Source: Candidatus Gastranaerophilales bacterium HUM_12
GTDB taxonomy: Bacteria; Cyanobacteriota; Vampirovibrionia; Gastranaerophilales; Gastranaerophilaceae
Direction: 5' to 3'
Length of the DNA stretch: 6,212 nt
Assembly: GCA_002102825.1 (NCBI GenBank)
Contig: DABJ01000011.1
Coordinates: 9,660-15,871, forward strand
The position numbers and the translations under genes are program-made. Shown here piece by piece: positions 1-6,195 of the stretch. The stretch's first letter is position 1, and every line of letters starts with the position of its first letter. The notes under the pieces are model-generated. The model made no database searches and was not told the origin of the DNA. It saw nothing but the letters and a program-made list of their open reading frames with translations.

Positions 1-537
1 AATAAATTAAATAATACTAACAACTATGATTTTTCTTTTTATTATGCAAATCTAAGAGAACAAATTGAACAATGTGTCGAAATTTGCAAAGAAAATTTTA
101 TAATTGAAGTTTTATATTTGAAAAATAATAAAGAAGCAAAAATTAAATGCACCCCAAAAGATGTTATATATGATACTCGCAATGTGTATTTAAAAGTTTA
201 TGATTTAAATTCTAAAACAAATATTGAAATTCAGATTTCAAGAATTTTATCCATTACAAAACTTCCACAAATCGCAAGTCCGACAGAATTAACCACAACA
301 GTAGTTTATAAATTGAAAAACAGACTTGCAAAAACATACAAAGTCAAGGAGAATGAATATTCTGACGGCTATGATGAGAACGGGAACCTAATTGTAATAA
401 ATAAGAATGAACCTTTTGACAAACTATTACAACGACTTATGAGATATACATATAATTGTGAAATCATTTCACCAAAAAATTTGAGACATAAAATGATTAA
501 CCTCATAAATAAAACTCTTGAAAATTACGAAAACTAA
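1..537 (+). CDS. WYL/WCX-domain transcriptional regulator, C-terminal part (5' end outside window)
   Basis: The reading frame is open from base 1 to the TAA at 535-537 (178 residues seen), so the gene enters from the left edge. A TTG at 118 is in frame, but it lies inside conserved sequence and is not the real start. Residues about 18-85 look like a WYL domain: a helix, then 'IEVLYL', a P-x-x-(V)IY strand, 'VYLKVYDL' in place of the usual WYL-x-A/G-Y-D/C, and the terminal 'ISRI' that matches the family's SRI motif with its conserved Arg. Residues about 98-178 fit the WCX extension, with a strand, a 'DGYDENGN' turn, the 'LLQRLMRYTYNCEIISP' segment and a final helix. Proteins of this family usually carry an N-terminal HTH and act as ligand- or nucleic-acid-responsive regulators; that part is not visible here. 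The gene converges on der with a 5-bp gap. The target is unknown. Confidence 0.75.
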   Translation, partial: NKLNNTNNYDFSFYYANLREQIEQCVEICKENFIIEVLYLKNNKEAKIKCTPKDVIYDTRNVYLKVYDLNSKTNIEIQISRILSITKLPQIASPTELTTTVVYKLKNRLAKTYKVKENEYSDGYDENGNLIVINKNEPFDKLLQRLMRYTYNCEIISPKNLRHKMINLINKTLENYEN

Positions 538-542
538 ATTTT

Positions 543-1874
543 TTATTTTTTCTTGTCTTTACGTTCTCGAACAGAAATCCTGATAGGAGTACCGAAAAAT
601 CCAAAAGCTTCTCGCAATTTATTTTCTAAATATCTCTTATAGCTATCTTTCAACAAATCTTCGTTATTAACAAACAAAACAAAAGTTGGCGGTTGAATTG
701 CAGCTTGTGTTGTGTACAAAACTTTCAATCTTTTGCCTTTAAAACTTGTAGGCGGATTTAAAGCATAAGCTTCATTGATAACCTTATTCAACAATCCTGT
801 TGACACACGTTTTACACATTGTGCATAGACTTCCATACTCTTATCAAAAATTTGCCCTAATCTTTGTTTTGTCAATGCACTGATAAAAATTTTTGGAGCA
901 TAACTCAAGAATGGAATGTCTTTTGCCAATTCTTTTTCAAATTTATTAATTGTATTTGATTTTTTATCTTCAACCAAATCCCATTTGTTGATTGCAACAA
1001 TGATACCTTTTCCTGATTCGGTGATAATTGAAGAAATCTTTTTGTCCTGATCAGAAATTCCCTCATTCGCATCAATTACCAAAACTGCAACATCACATTC
1101 TCGAATTGAACGAATTGCTCTATCTACTGCGAATTTTTCAACACCATAATCAACTTTAGATTTTTTTCTAATTCCTGCGGTGTCAACAATCACAAATTCA
1201 GTATCTTTATATGTGATATAACTATCAATACTATCTCTTGTTGTACCGGAAATGTTAGAAACAATAACTCTTTGAGTATTTAAAAGAGCATTAACGATTG
1301 ATGATTTTCCAGCATTAGGTCTCCCTACTATTGCAATCCTAATTTTGCCATCATTCTCCTCTTCTTCAGTCACTTCAAAATCATCAGTAACTAAATCTAA
1401 CAAATCACCGACACCACCAGAACCATGCAAAGCTGAAATTCCAACAGGATCACCAACTGCAAGTGAATAAAAATCATTCGTCATCATTAAAGATTCAACA
1501 TTATCACATTTGTTTACGGCAAGGAATATAGGCTTACCTGATTGACGCAAAATATTTGCAATGTCATAATCTACAGGATTTATACCCTCTTTTCCATCAA
1601 CAAGAAAGATAATTTTGTCAGCTTCTTCACAAGCAAGTCTTGCTTGGTCAAAAATAGAAACCATAATATCATCGCCATCTCCCGGGATAATACCGCCGGT
1701 ATCAATTACAGTGAAGCCTTTATTTTGCCATTCAACATCAAAATAAATTCTATCCCTTGTAACTCCAGGCATATCGTGAACAATCGAATTTCTCGCACCG
1801 ATTAAACGGTTCACGAAAGTCGATTTTCCGACATTGGGTCTTCCTACTATTGCTACTGTTGGTTTTCTTTTCAT
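543..1874 (-). CDS. der: Ribosome biogenesis GTPase Der (EngA), complete
   Basis: This is an essential tandem GTPase that binds the 50S subunit and promotes its maturation in the cytoplasm. All motifs of both G domains are visible. G domain 1 has GRPNVGKS at residues 11-18, the switch T39 in 'PGVTRD', DTGG at 58-61 and NKCD at 121-124. After an acidic linker (about 167-176, EEEE), G domain 2 has GRPNAGKS at 184-191, 'SGTTRD' at 210-215, DTAG at 232-235 and NKWD at 297-300. The C-terminal KH-like domain (about 355-438) ends in the typical 'GTPIRISVRERKDKKK'. The 443-residue length is normal for the family. The ATG start at 1874 is four residues before the first beta strand, and only a weak purine-rich stretch precedes it (AAGATG). 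A good promoter lies just upstream, so it is probably a monocistronic unit reading leftward. Confidence 0.98.
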   Translation of the reverse strand: MKRKPTVAIVGRPNVGKSTFVNRLIGARNSIVHDMPGVTRDRIYFDVEWQNKGFTVIDTGGIIPGDGDDIMVSIFDQARLACEEADKIIFLVDGKEGINPVDYDIANILRQSGKPIFLAVNKCDNVESLMMTNDFYSLAVGDPVGISALHGSGGVGDLLDLVTDDFEVTEEEENDGKIRIAIVGRPNAGKSSIVNALLNTQRVIVSNISGTTRDSIDSYITYKDTEFVIVDTAGIRKKSKVDYGVEKFAVDRAIRSIRECDVAVLVIDANEGISDQDKKISSIITESGKGIIVAINKWDLVEDKKSNTINKFEKELAKDIPFLSYAPKIFISALTKQRLGQIFDKSMEVYAQCVKRVSTGLLNKVINEAYALNPPTSFKGKRLKVLYTTQAAIQPPTFVLFVNNEDLLKDSYKRYLENKLREAFGFFGTPIRISVRERKDKKK

Positions 1875-1908
1875 AATTTCATCTTAACATGAAAAAATCT
1901 GGGAGCAA

Positions 1909-1937
1909 ATTATATGTCCACTTGATTTATTTGCCAA
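1909..1937 (-). promoter_or_regulatory. Predicted sigma70-type promoter for der
   Basis: On the minus strand, TTGGCA (1932-1937; 5 of 6 to TTGACA) is followed by exactly 17 bp and a perfect TATAAT (1909-1914). Transcription would start near 1902, giving a leader of roughly 27 nt before the der ATG. The spacer of this promoter contains the -35 box of the opposite-facing promoter. Confidence 0.65.
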
Positions 1938-1950
1938 TAAAATGTAATAT
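1922..1950 (+). promoter_or_regulatory. Predicted sigma70-type promoter for the VKOR–queH operon
   Basis: TTGATT (1922-1927) is followed by 17 bp and TAATAT (1945-1950), with a TG directly before the -10. The start point would be near 1957, about 29 nt upstream of the ATG at 1986. A purine-rich Shine-Dalgarno-like stretch (GAGGGAG, 1969-1975) precedes the start codon by about 10 nt. It overlaps the der promoter head-to-head. Confidence 0.55.
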
Positions 1951-1985
1951 ATACATAAATTATAGAAAGAGGGAGAAATACAGAT

Positions 1986-3209
1986 ATGGTTGACGAAAAC
2001 AATCTAAAAAAGACAATAATTATTACAATCCTTGTGTTATTAGGCTTAATTGCAACAGTAGATTTGGCACATATTTATTATGAAGCAAACTTCAATCAAT
2101 ATGCATTGCCAAGTTTCTGTTCTATCAGCAATTTTGTAGACTGTGACGGAGTTGCAAGAACAACAGAATCACAATTCTTTGGTGTCCCTTTGGCATACTG
2201 GGGATTGTTCTTATATTCATTTATATTAATGTTACTAGGTGTTGATAAACTAAAAAAAGTTCCGTTTTTGAAATTTTTAGAAGTTTTCAAAAACAAATTT
2301 CACTACATTGCAGCACTTGGAATTATTGCATTCACGATTTCAATGATTTTACTTTGCGTTAGTTTATTCGGAATTCACAAACTATGTATAATGTGTGCAT
2401 TAACATACATAATTGATTTGTGTATAGCAATCGTTGCTATGAAAGATTTAGACGGCGGAATTGTTGGAGCATTTAAACAAAGTTATTTAGACTTGTTAGA
2501 CGGATTAAAACCAATTCCATACAGAATAGCATTCACTCTTGTAATGATTTGTGCTGTTGGATTTTTAGGTTGGGCATTCTCCAGTGCTAAATTCTCACCG
2601 GCTCTAAAATTCCAAAGAGATTATGGTGAATTCACAAAATCTGAAATAAATCCTTATGCGGTTAAAGGTAACGTTTTAGGTTCAAAAGATAAAGATGCCG
2701 TTGTATTGAATATCTTTTCAGACTACAAATGTCCAATGTGTTTTGCATGCAATAACATGATTCACAAATTAGTAACAGAATTTAAAAACCTAAGAATTGA
2801 ACACCACGCATTACCACTTGATACAAGTTGTAATAAATATCTTAAACAAGAATTTCACGAAGGTTCATGCATAATGGCAAAATATGCAGAGGCAGCCCAA
2901 ATGCAAGGTAAATTCTGGGAAGTCAACTCTTTATTCTTTGAGAAAAAACCATCAACAGAAGTTGAAGTTCTTGATGTCTTGAAAAATTCAGGTTTTGACT
3001 TGGATATGGATAAACTTAAAAAAGATGCACATTCTGAAAAAGTAAACAATATTATCCAAAAAGAAATTGATTACTCTTTGACTAAGAGTTCACAAATGGG
3101 AACTCCGGCTCTTCAAATGGGTGATGATTATGAATTGGGTATCAAAGGATATCACGACTTAAAAAAATGGGCAATTGATCATGGAGCAAAACCTAAACAC
3201 TTATTCTAA
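1986..3209 (+). CDS. VKOR–DsbA fusion: membrane quinone-linked disulfide-forming enzyme
   Basis: The protein has 407 residues, starts at ATG and has a good ribosome site. Residues 1-200 form a vitamin K epoxide reductase domain with five predicted membrane helices (about 11-30, 69-86, 109-129, 136-153, 180-199). The loop cysteines C45 and C53 lie in 'FCSISNFVDCDGV', followed by the 'FGVPLAYWG' motif, and the quinone-facing CIMC centre is at 135-138. Residues about 238-407 form a thioredoxin-fold DsbA-like domain with a CPMC active site at 250-253 and the cis-proline in 'GTPAL' (P375). C283 and C296 probably form the pair typical of this subgroup. By family knowledge, the DsbA-like part oxidises exported proteins, passes electrons to VKOR, and VKOR passes them to quinone, replacing DsbB. 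The C-terminal domain should therefore sit outside the cytoplasm. Such natural fusions are typical of cyanobacteria and relatives. It is followed by an overlapping queH; no functional link between the two is obvious. Confidence 0.93.
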   Translation: MVDENNLKKTIIITILVLLGLIATVDLAHIYYEANFNQYALPSFCSISNFVDCDGVARTTESQFFGVPLAYWGLFLYSFILMLLGVDKLKKVPFLKFLEVFKNKFHYIAALGIIAFTISMILLCVSLFGIHKLCIMCALTYIIDLCIAIVAMKDLDGGIVGAFKQSYLDLLDGLKPIPYRIAFTLVMICAVGFLGWAFSSAKFSPALKFQRDYGEFTKSEINPYAVKGNVLGSKDKDAVVLNIFSDYKCPMCFACNNMIHKLVTEFKNLRIEHHALPLDTSCNKYLKQEFHEGSCIMAKYAEAAQMQGKFWEVNSLFFEKKPSTEVEVLDVLKNSGFDLDMDKLKKDAHSEKVNNIIQKEIDYSLTKSSQMGTPALQMGDDYELGIKGYHDLKKWAIDHGAKPKHLF

Positions 3210-3747
3210 TAAAAAAATATTACTGCACACATGTTGCGGTATCTGTTCAGCCTATCCCATATCACTTTTACAGGATATGGGATATTCTGTTGTTGCCTAT
3301 TTTTACAACCCAAATATTTTTCCGCTTGAAGAATATCAAAAACGATTAGAGGCTGAAAAAACATTATGCAATTATTTTGGGTGTGAATTGATTGTGGGAG
3401 AATATGAACCCGAACTTTATTACAACGTTGTTAAAGGACTTGAAAACGAACCTGAAAAAGGAAAAAGATGTGACAAGTGTTTTGAACTAAGATTACGAGG
3501 AGCAGCAAAACGCTCTAAAAAACTTGGAATAAAAGAATTCACAACGTCAATGGTAATAAGCCCGCACAAAAATTATGAAAAACTCACCGCAATCGGAGAA
3601 AAAATTGCGCAAGAAGAAGATTTGATATACTTATCCACAAATTTTAGAAAACAAGACGGATTTCTAAAGACAAATAAAATTTCTAAAGAATTAAATCTGT
3701 ATAGGCAAAATTACTGTGGTTGCAAATTTGCAATGAGAAAATCTTAA
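3181..3747 (+). CDS. queH: Epoxyqueuosine reductase QueH (DUF208 family)
   Basis: The last step of queuosine synthesis is reduction of epoxyqueuosine to queuosine in the anticodon wobble position of tRNAs for Tyr, His, Asn and Asp. QueH is the cobalamin-independent, iron-sulfur alternative to QueG. With the ATG at 3181 it has 188 residues, the normal size. The diagnostic features are 'LLHTCCGIC' (C18, C19, C22), 'FYNPNIFPLEEYQKR' (about 41-55), 'RCDKCFELRL' (C97, C100) and the C-terminal 'YCGCKF' (C179, C181). These cysteines are the expected metal and cluster ligands. An in-frame TTG lies 6 bp earlier, but ATG is preferred. Either start lies inside the VKOR gene (29-bp overlap from the ATG), with no strong Shine-Dalgarno, so translation is probably coupled to VKOR. 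No other queuosine gene is in view. Confidence 0.93.
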   Translation: MEQNLNTYSNKKILLHTCCGICSAYPISLLQDMGYSVVAYFYNPNIFPLEEYQKRLEAEKTLCNYFGCELIVGEYEPELYYNVVKGLENEPEKGKRCDKCFELRLRGAAKRSKKLGIKEFTTSMVISPHKNYEKLTAIGEKIAQEEDLIYLSTNFRKQDGFLKTNKISKELNLYRQNYCGCKFAMRKS

Positions 3748-3764
3748 TATCATACATTTGGATT

Positions 3765-3793
3765 ATGACGTATTATTTTTAATATCATATAAT
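3765..3793 (+). promoter_or_regulatory. Predicted sigma70-type promoter for the TPR gene pair
   Basis: ATGACG (3765-3770; 4 of 6 to TTGACA) is followed by 17 bp and a perfect TATAAT (3788-3793). The start would be near 3800, giving a leader of about 45 nt. A strong Shine-Dalgarno (AAGAGGA, 3833-3839) sits about 8 nt before the ATG at 3847. A TTGACG at 3798-3803 looks like a better -35 but has no -10 at a usable distance. The 11-bp word TTAATATCATA occurs on both sides of the -35 (3744-3754 and 3779-3789). Confidence 0.5.
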
Positions 3794-3846
3794 AACCTTG
3801 ACGTAGAAGATATTTTTATTAAAAGGAATTCTAAGAGGATAAAACA

Positions 3847-5178
3847 ATGAAGAAGAAAATCGGGTTATTAGTAGCGACAATAATGGTGTTAAATACTGTA
3901 TCTTCAGTGACTTATGGTTGGCAAAATCCACTGAAGAACTACAACTTATATGAAGATACCCACCCGACAAATGCACAATCAGAAGAAAAAGAACAAGCAA
4001 TGAGCGAATTCTATTCAAATTCTATGGCAGCAAAAAAATCTTCTCCATCTTCATCAGTCCCAACTTCTTCTTTGAATTACACCTCCACAGTTGAAGATTC
4101 ATCATCAACTCAAACAAGCTCTAATGAACCTCGAAGAAACGAAATTCTAAGAGAATCTTCAAGAAACGTATATGGAGATCCGGAAGTTAAAGCTGGTTGG
4201 ACAACAGCACAATCTTTCTATTCTAATCCATCTTTAGAAAGTATTAGAGCAAAATATAAAAAGAGTAACTTTGCCGGTTGTCTTCAAGAATGTATTTCTT
4301 ATGTAAAACTTCACCCAAATGATACTTTGGGATTTTACTACATGGCAATGTGCTATACAAAAGTAAGTGACAAAGAAAATGCAATCAAAGCTTATGAAAA
4401 AGTAATTTCTTTGAATGCAAATCCAATGATTGTAAAATATGCAACAAACGGTCGAAACTGCGTACTTGGTGAAGACAAAGAAAAATGTTACCAAAACGTA
4501 AACGAACCGGACTTGATTTACCCTTATGCTAATATCGGTAACAATGTAGATTTAACACCTGTTGACCCTAATGTTTTAATCAACAGAAATCTTGTTAACT
4601 TACAAAATAAATTATCACCACAAGCAGTTAATGAAAATAAAGACAACAAAAACGGCCAAAATAATGGAAAAGATGATGATAAAAATAAAATCAATCTACC
4701 ATTTGCAACACAAGATGAACAACTTGATAAGTTCATCAATGCACCTTACGGTAATGGTTTGTCACCAGATTTGAACAAAGAATACAAACAACTTCAATTG
4801 AGAAAAATTCAAGAATCTATTAACACCGGTGATGATAATCCGGAAAAAGACATGAATAATGTTAACGACATCAAACACTTTGACAAACAAAGTGATTCTG
4901 GAACGATTAAACTTGCTTATGTAGCTCCATCTGATGAAATGAAAAAACTTTCTCAAGACCCAGAATTCACTCAATCACAAAGAGAACTTGACGAATTAAG
5001 AATGCTACTGGGTAATGACAGTAATTCAAAATCTTCAAACGATGATTTAATGAACTTAGTTCCATATATGTCCGGACAGGATAAAAATCTTTCACCAGAA
5101 GTAATTCAAGCAATGATGATTAAATCAATGATGCCTGACTTTACTTTTGTAAACAGTGACAGTAAAAATTTATTATAG
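3847..5178 (+). CDS. Secreted TPR-like protein with low-complexity linkers, function unknown
   Basis: I do not recognise a named family. The 443-residue protein begins with a classic signal peptide: MKKK, a hydrophobic core, and likely signal peptidase I cleavage around residue 24 ('VTYG'). No lipobox cysteine is seen, so it is probably exported without a lipid anchor. A Ser/Thr/Pro-rich stretch (about 59-95) looks disordered. Residues about 130-210 contain TPR-like helix pairs, best seen in 'PNDTLGFYYMAMCYTKVSDKENAIKAYEKVISLNAN' read as pieces between 157 and 192 (G-x-x-Y-x-x-A at the first helix, A-I-x-x-Y-E-K-V at the second, then a Pro/Asn turn). The remaining half is Asn/Asp/Lys/Gln-rich (for example about 259-281) with scattered amphipathic helices and no recognisable enzyme motif. 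Four cysteines lie in or next to the TPR region. The start has a strong Shine-Dalgarno. It is followed after 9 bp by another TPR-like gene. A scaffold or envelope role is a guess. Confidence 0.7.
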   Translation: MKKKIGLLVATIMVLNTVSSVTYGWQNPLKNYNLYEDTHPTNAQSEEKEQAMSEFYSNSMAAKKSSPSSSVPTSSLNYTSTVEDSSSTQTSSNEPRRNEILRESSRNVYGDPEVKAGWTTAQSFYSNPSLESIRAKYKKSNFAGCLQECISYVKLHPNDTLGFYYMAMCYTKVSDKENAIKAYEKVISLNANPMIVKYATNGRNCVLGEDKEKCYQNVNEPDLIYPYANIGNNVDLTPVDPNVLINRNLVNLQNKLSPQAVNENKDNKNGQNNGKDDDKNKINLPFATQDEQLDKFINAPYGNGLSPDLNKEYKQLQLRKIQESINTGDDNPEKDMNNVNDIKHFDKQSDSGTIKLAYVAPSDEMKKLSQDPEFTQSQRELDELRMLLGNDSNSKSSNDDLMNLVPYMSGQDKNLSPEVIQAMMIKSMMPDFTFVNSDSKNLL

Positions 5179-5187
5179 TAAAAAGAT

Positions 5188-5784
5188 ATGACAGTTGAAT
5201 ATGAGCAGGTAAAACAAGATTTTTTGTCAGGAAAAATTAAAGGCTGCAAAACATTTTTTGAAAAAAATGAGTATTTTGTAGAAGCCGGATACTGCCACAT
5301 AGTTTTAGATAAACTTTCCTCTGCCGTTAAGTGTTTTGAAAAAGTTTCAAATGAAGATATCAGGGCACATTGGGGATTAACACTAATCCAAATGCTACGG
5401 GGAAAACTAACAACTTCTCCAACATATTTCGAAATAAGAAACTTTTTAGAAATCGACTTAAATATCTTAATTTTATATTGCAAGGGTGATTATGTAGAAA
5501 AAATAATTCGCTATGCAGACTATATGGCATATTACAATCCGGAATGTTATAAATTCATAGGACGAGCTTTTTGGGCAAACAACTTAATGCCTGCAGCGAT
5601 GTTCTTTTTAAGACGAGCAAAAGACAAGTTCTATAATGATCCGGAACTGCATTATTTACTTGCTTACATTTATTATTACAATGATGAAGATTACGAAAAA
5701 TGTGAAAAAGCATTGGATACCTGTCTTAGAATTCTACCTGAATATTCCCCTGCAAAAAAATTACTCGCAAGGCTAAAAAAATAG
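5188..5784 (+). CDS. Small TPR-like protein, probably cytoplasmic, function unknown
   Basis: The 198-residue protein has no signal peptide or membrane helix. Helical repeats are visible at both ends. Residues about 28-53 include 'AGYCHIVLDKLSSAVKCFEKV', a TPR-type helix pair. From about 117 onward there are two to three more: 'ECYKFIGRAFWANNLMPAAMFFLRRA', then 'PELHYLLAYIYYYNDEDYEKCEKALDTCLRILPEYSPAKKLLARLKK' read in pieces, which has the TPR spacing of large and small residues. It is rich in Tyr, Phe and Cys. TPR folds normally bind proteins rather than catalyse. The start codon lies 9 bp after the stop of the secreted TPR gene and has only a weak AAAAGA site, so the two are very likely one transcript and probably coupled. 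It ends 4 bp from the stop of the convergent pilin-like fragment. A functional partnership with the upstream gene is inferred only from position. Confidence 0.75.
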   Translation: MTVEYEQVKQDFLSGKIKGCKTFFEKNEYFVEAGYCHIVLDKLSSAVKCFEKVSNEDIRAHWGLTLIQMLRGKLTTSPTYFEIRNFLEIDLNILILYCKGDYVEKIIRYADYMAYYNPECYKFIGRAFWANNLMPAAMFFLRRAKDKFYNDPELHYLLAYIYYYNDEDYEKCEKALDTCLRILPEYSPAKKLLARLKK

Positions 5785-5788
5785 AATC

Positions 5789-6067
5789 CTATCTCATATT
5801 CTTAACAACCCATTTAAAATAATCCGACTCAGAACGAGCCTTTTGTGCGCAAGCAATTCCATTGTATTTGTCTTTGCTATTTAAACTGCAATATTTATCC
5901 ATATCAGTGTACATTGTATTTCTATCACCCATAGTTTTTAAATTTTCATCAACAAGTTGAAATGTAAAAACATCATAACCAAAACGATTAGGAGGATTTT
6001 TAAAGCCGTTCAAGTCAACAGAAACCATTACAGGAGGATTATCCGTACACAACGGATAATTTTCAAG
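5789..6067 (-). CDS. Pilin-like (type IV pilin/type II pseudopilin) protein, C-terminal fragment lacking its N-terminus
   Basis: The minus-strand frame is open from an in-frame TAG at 6068-6070 down to the TAG at 5789-5791 (92 residues). The only start-like codon near the top is a TTG at 6052, with no Shine-Dalgarno and no hydrophobic prepilin helix. The protein is therefore 5'-truncated. The visible part has the pattern I associate with pilin-like proteins of the Gastranaerophilales group: 'VSVDLNGFKNPPNRFGYDVFTFQL' (read in two halves: a VDxNG strand, then PN-x-x-G-x-D-x-F), 'MGDRNTMY', and the Cys-containing ending 'YCSLN…NGIACAQKA…DYFKWVVKNMR'. Full proteins would have a G/F-x-x-x-x-E prepilin peptidase site and an N-terminal helix of about 20 residues, both absent. 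Homology seems to reach at least the Cys at 6047-6049, then stops at the inverted repeat. Expression and function are doubtful. Confidence 0.6.
   Translation of the reverse strand, partial: LENYPLCTDNPPVMVSVDLNGFKNPPNRFGYDVFTFQLVDENLKTMGDRNTMYTDMDKYCSLNSKDKYNGIACAQKARSESDYFKWVVKNMR
6038..6060. repeat. Perfect 9-5-9 bp inverted repeat at a gene-fragment junction
   Basis: The left arm ATTATCCGT (6038-6046) and right arm ACGGATAAT (6052-6060) are exact reverse complements around the 5-base centre ACACA. The pairing does not extend further (G6037 faces T6061). It sits exactly where the pilin-like fragment (-) and the HTH fragment (+) meet. Possible readings are a recombination site, a regulator operator, a hairpin that promoted breakage, or a chance palindrome at an artefactual join. 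Four T residues follow on the plus strand, but the stem is too AT-rich and misplaced to call a terminator. Confidence 0.7.
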
Positions 6068-6195
6068 CTAACGTTCACACAAACTACATTGGCAAAGTCG
6101 AACAAGGAGAGCAAAATCTCACAGTAAAAAAGATTGTTGCTCTTGCAAATTCTTTAAATGTACCTGTTGAAGAGATTTTAAATTTGACAAAATAA
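6061..6195 (+). pseudogene. XRE-family helix-turn-helix regulator, C-terminal fragment lacking its N-terminus
   Basis: In plus frame 1 the sequence reads FQANVHTNYIGKVEQGEQ, then 'NLTVKKIVALANSLNVPVEEILNLTK' and TAA at 6193-6195. This is the second half of a Cro/CI-type HTH: the recognition helix 'VHTNYIGKVEQGE', the 'NLTVKKIVALANSL' helix and the 'NVPVEEIL' cap. The first helix and the 'SQExLA' part of helix 2 are missing. The frame stays open upstream to a TAA at 6001-6003, but that stretch is the antisense of the pilin-like gene, has no start codon, and shows no HTH similarity. Such small regulators are normally about 65-110 residues and bind short palindromes, often near their own promoter. 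As it stands it cannot be translated from a proper start and should not bind DNA. An ATG at 6198 follows, but only five codons are visible before the window ends. Confidence 0.7.

Noticed and set aside
118..120. TTG as the start of the left-edge gene
   Set aside because: The same frame is open to base 1, and the residues before it already match the helix and strand leading into the WYL domain.
528..560. Shared terminator between the WYL gene and der
   Set aside because: The region is T-rich, but I could find no stem-loop of useful strength.
3798..3803. TTGACG as the -35 box of the TPR promoter
   Set aside because: No -10-like hexamer lies 16-18 bp downstream. The TATAAT just before it pairs better with ATGACG at 3765.
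3826..4152. Repeated word AATTCTAAGAG before the TPR gene and inside it
   Set aside because: The second copy is coding sequence, the word is short, and the first copy is just the ribosome site, so coincidence is likely.
543..5178. der and the secreted TPR protein are both exactly 443 residues
   Set aside because: They share no sequence or domain similarity; this is coincidence.
5106..5483. Minus-strand open frame of 125 codons
   Set aside because: It lies antisense to the two TPR genes, has no recognisable domain and no ribosome site, and the plus-strand genes explain the region. Shorter antisense frames inside der, VKOR and the secreted TPR gene were dropped for the same reason.
5778..5795. 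Small hairpin (ATAG/CTAT) as a terminator between the TPR gene and the pilin-like fragment
   Set aside because: The stem is only four AT-rich pairs, which is chance level in this composition.
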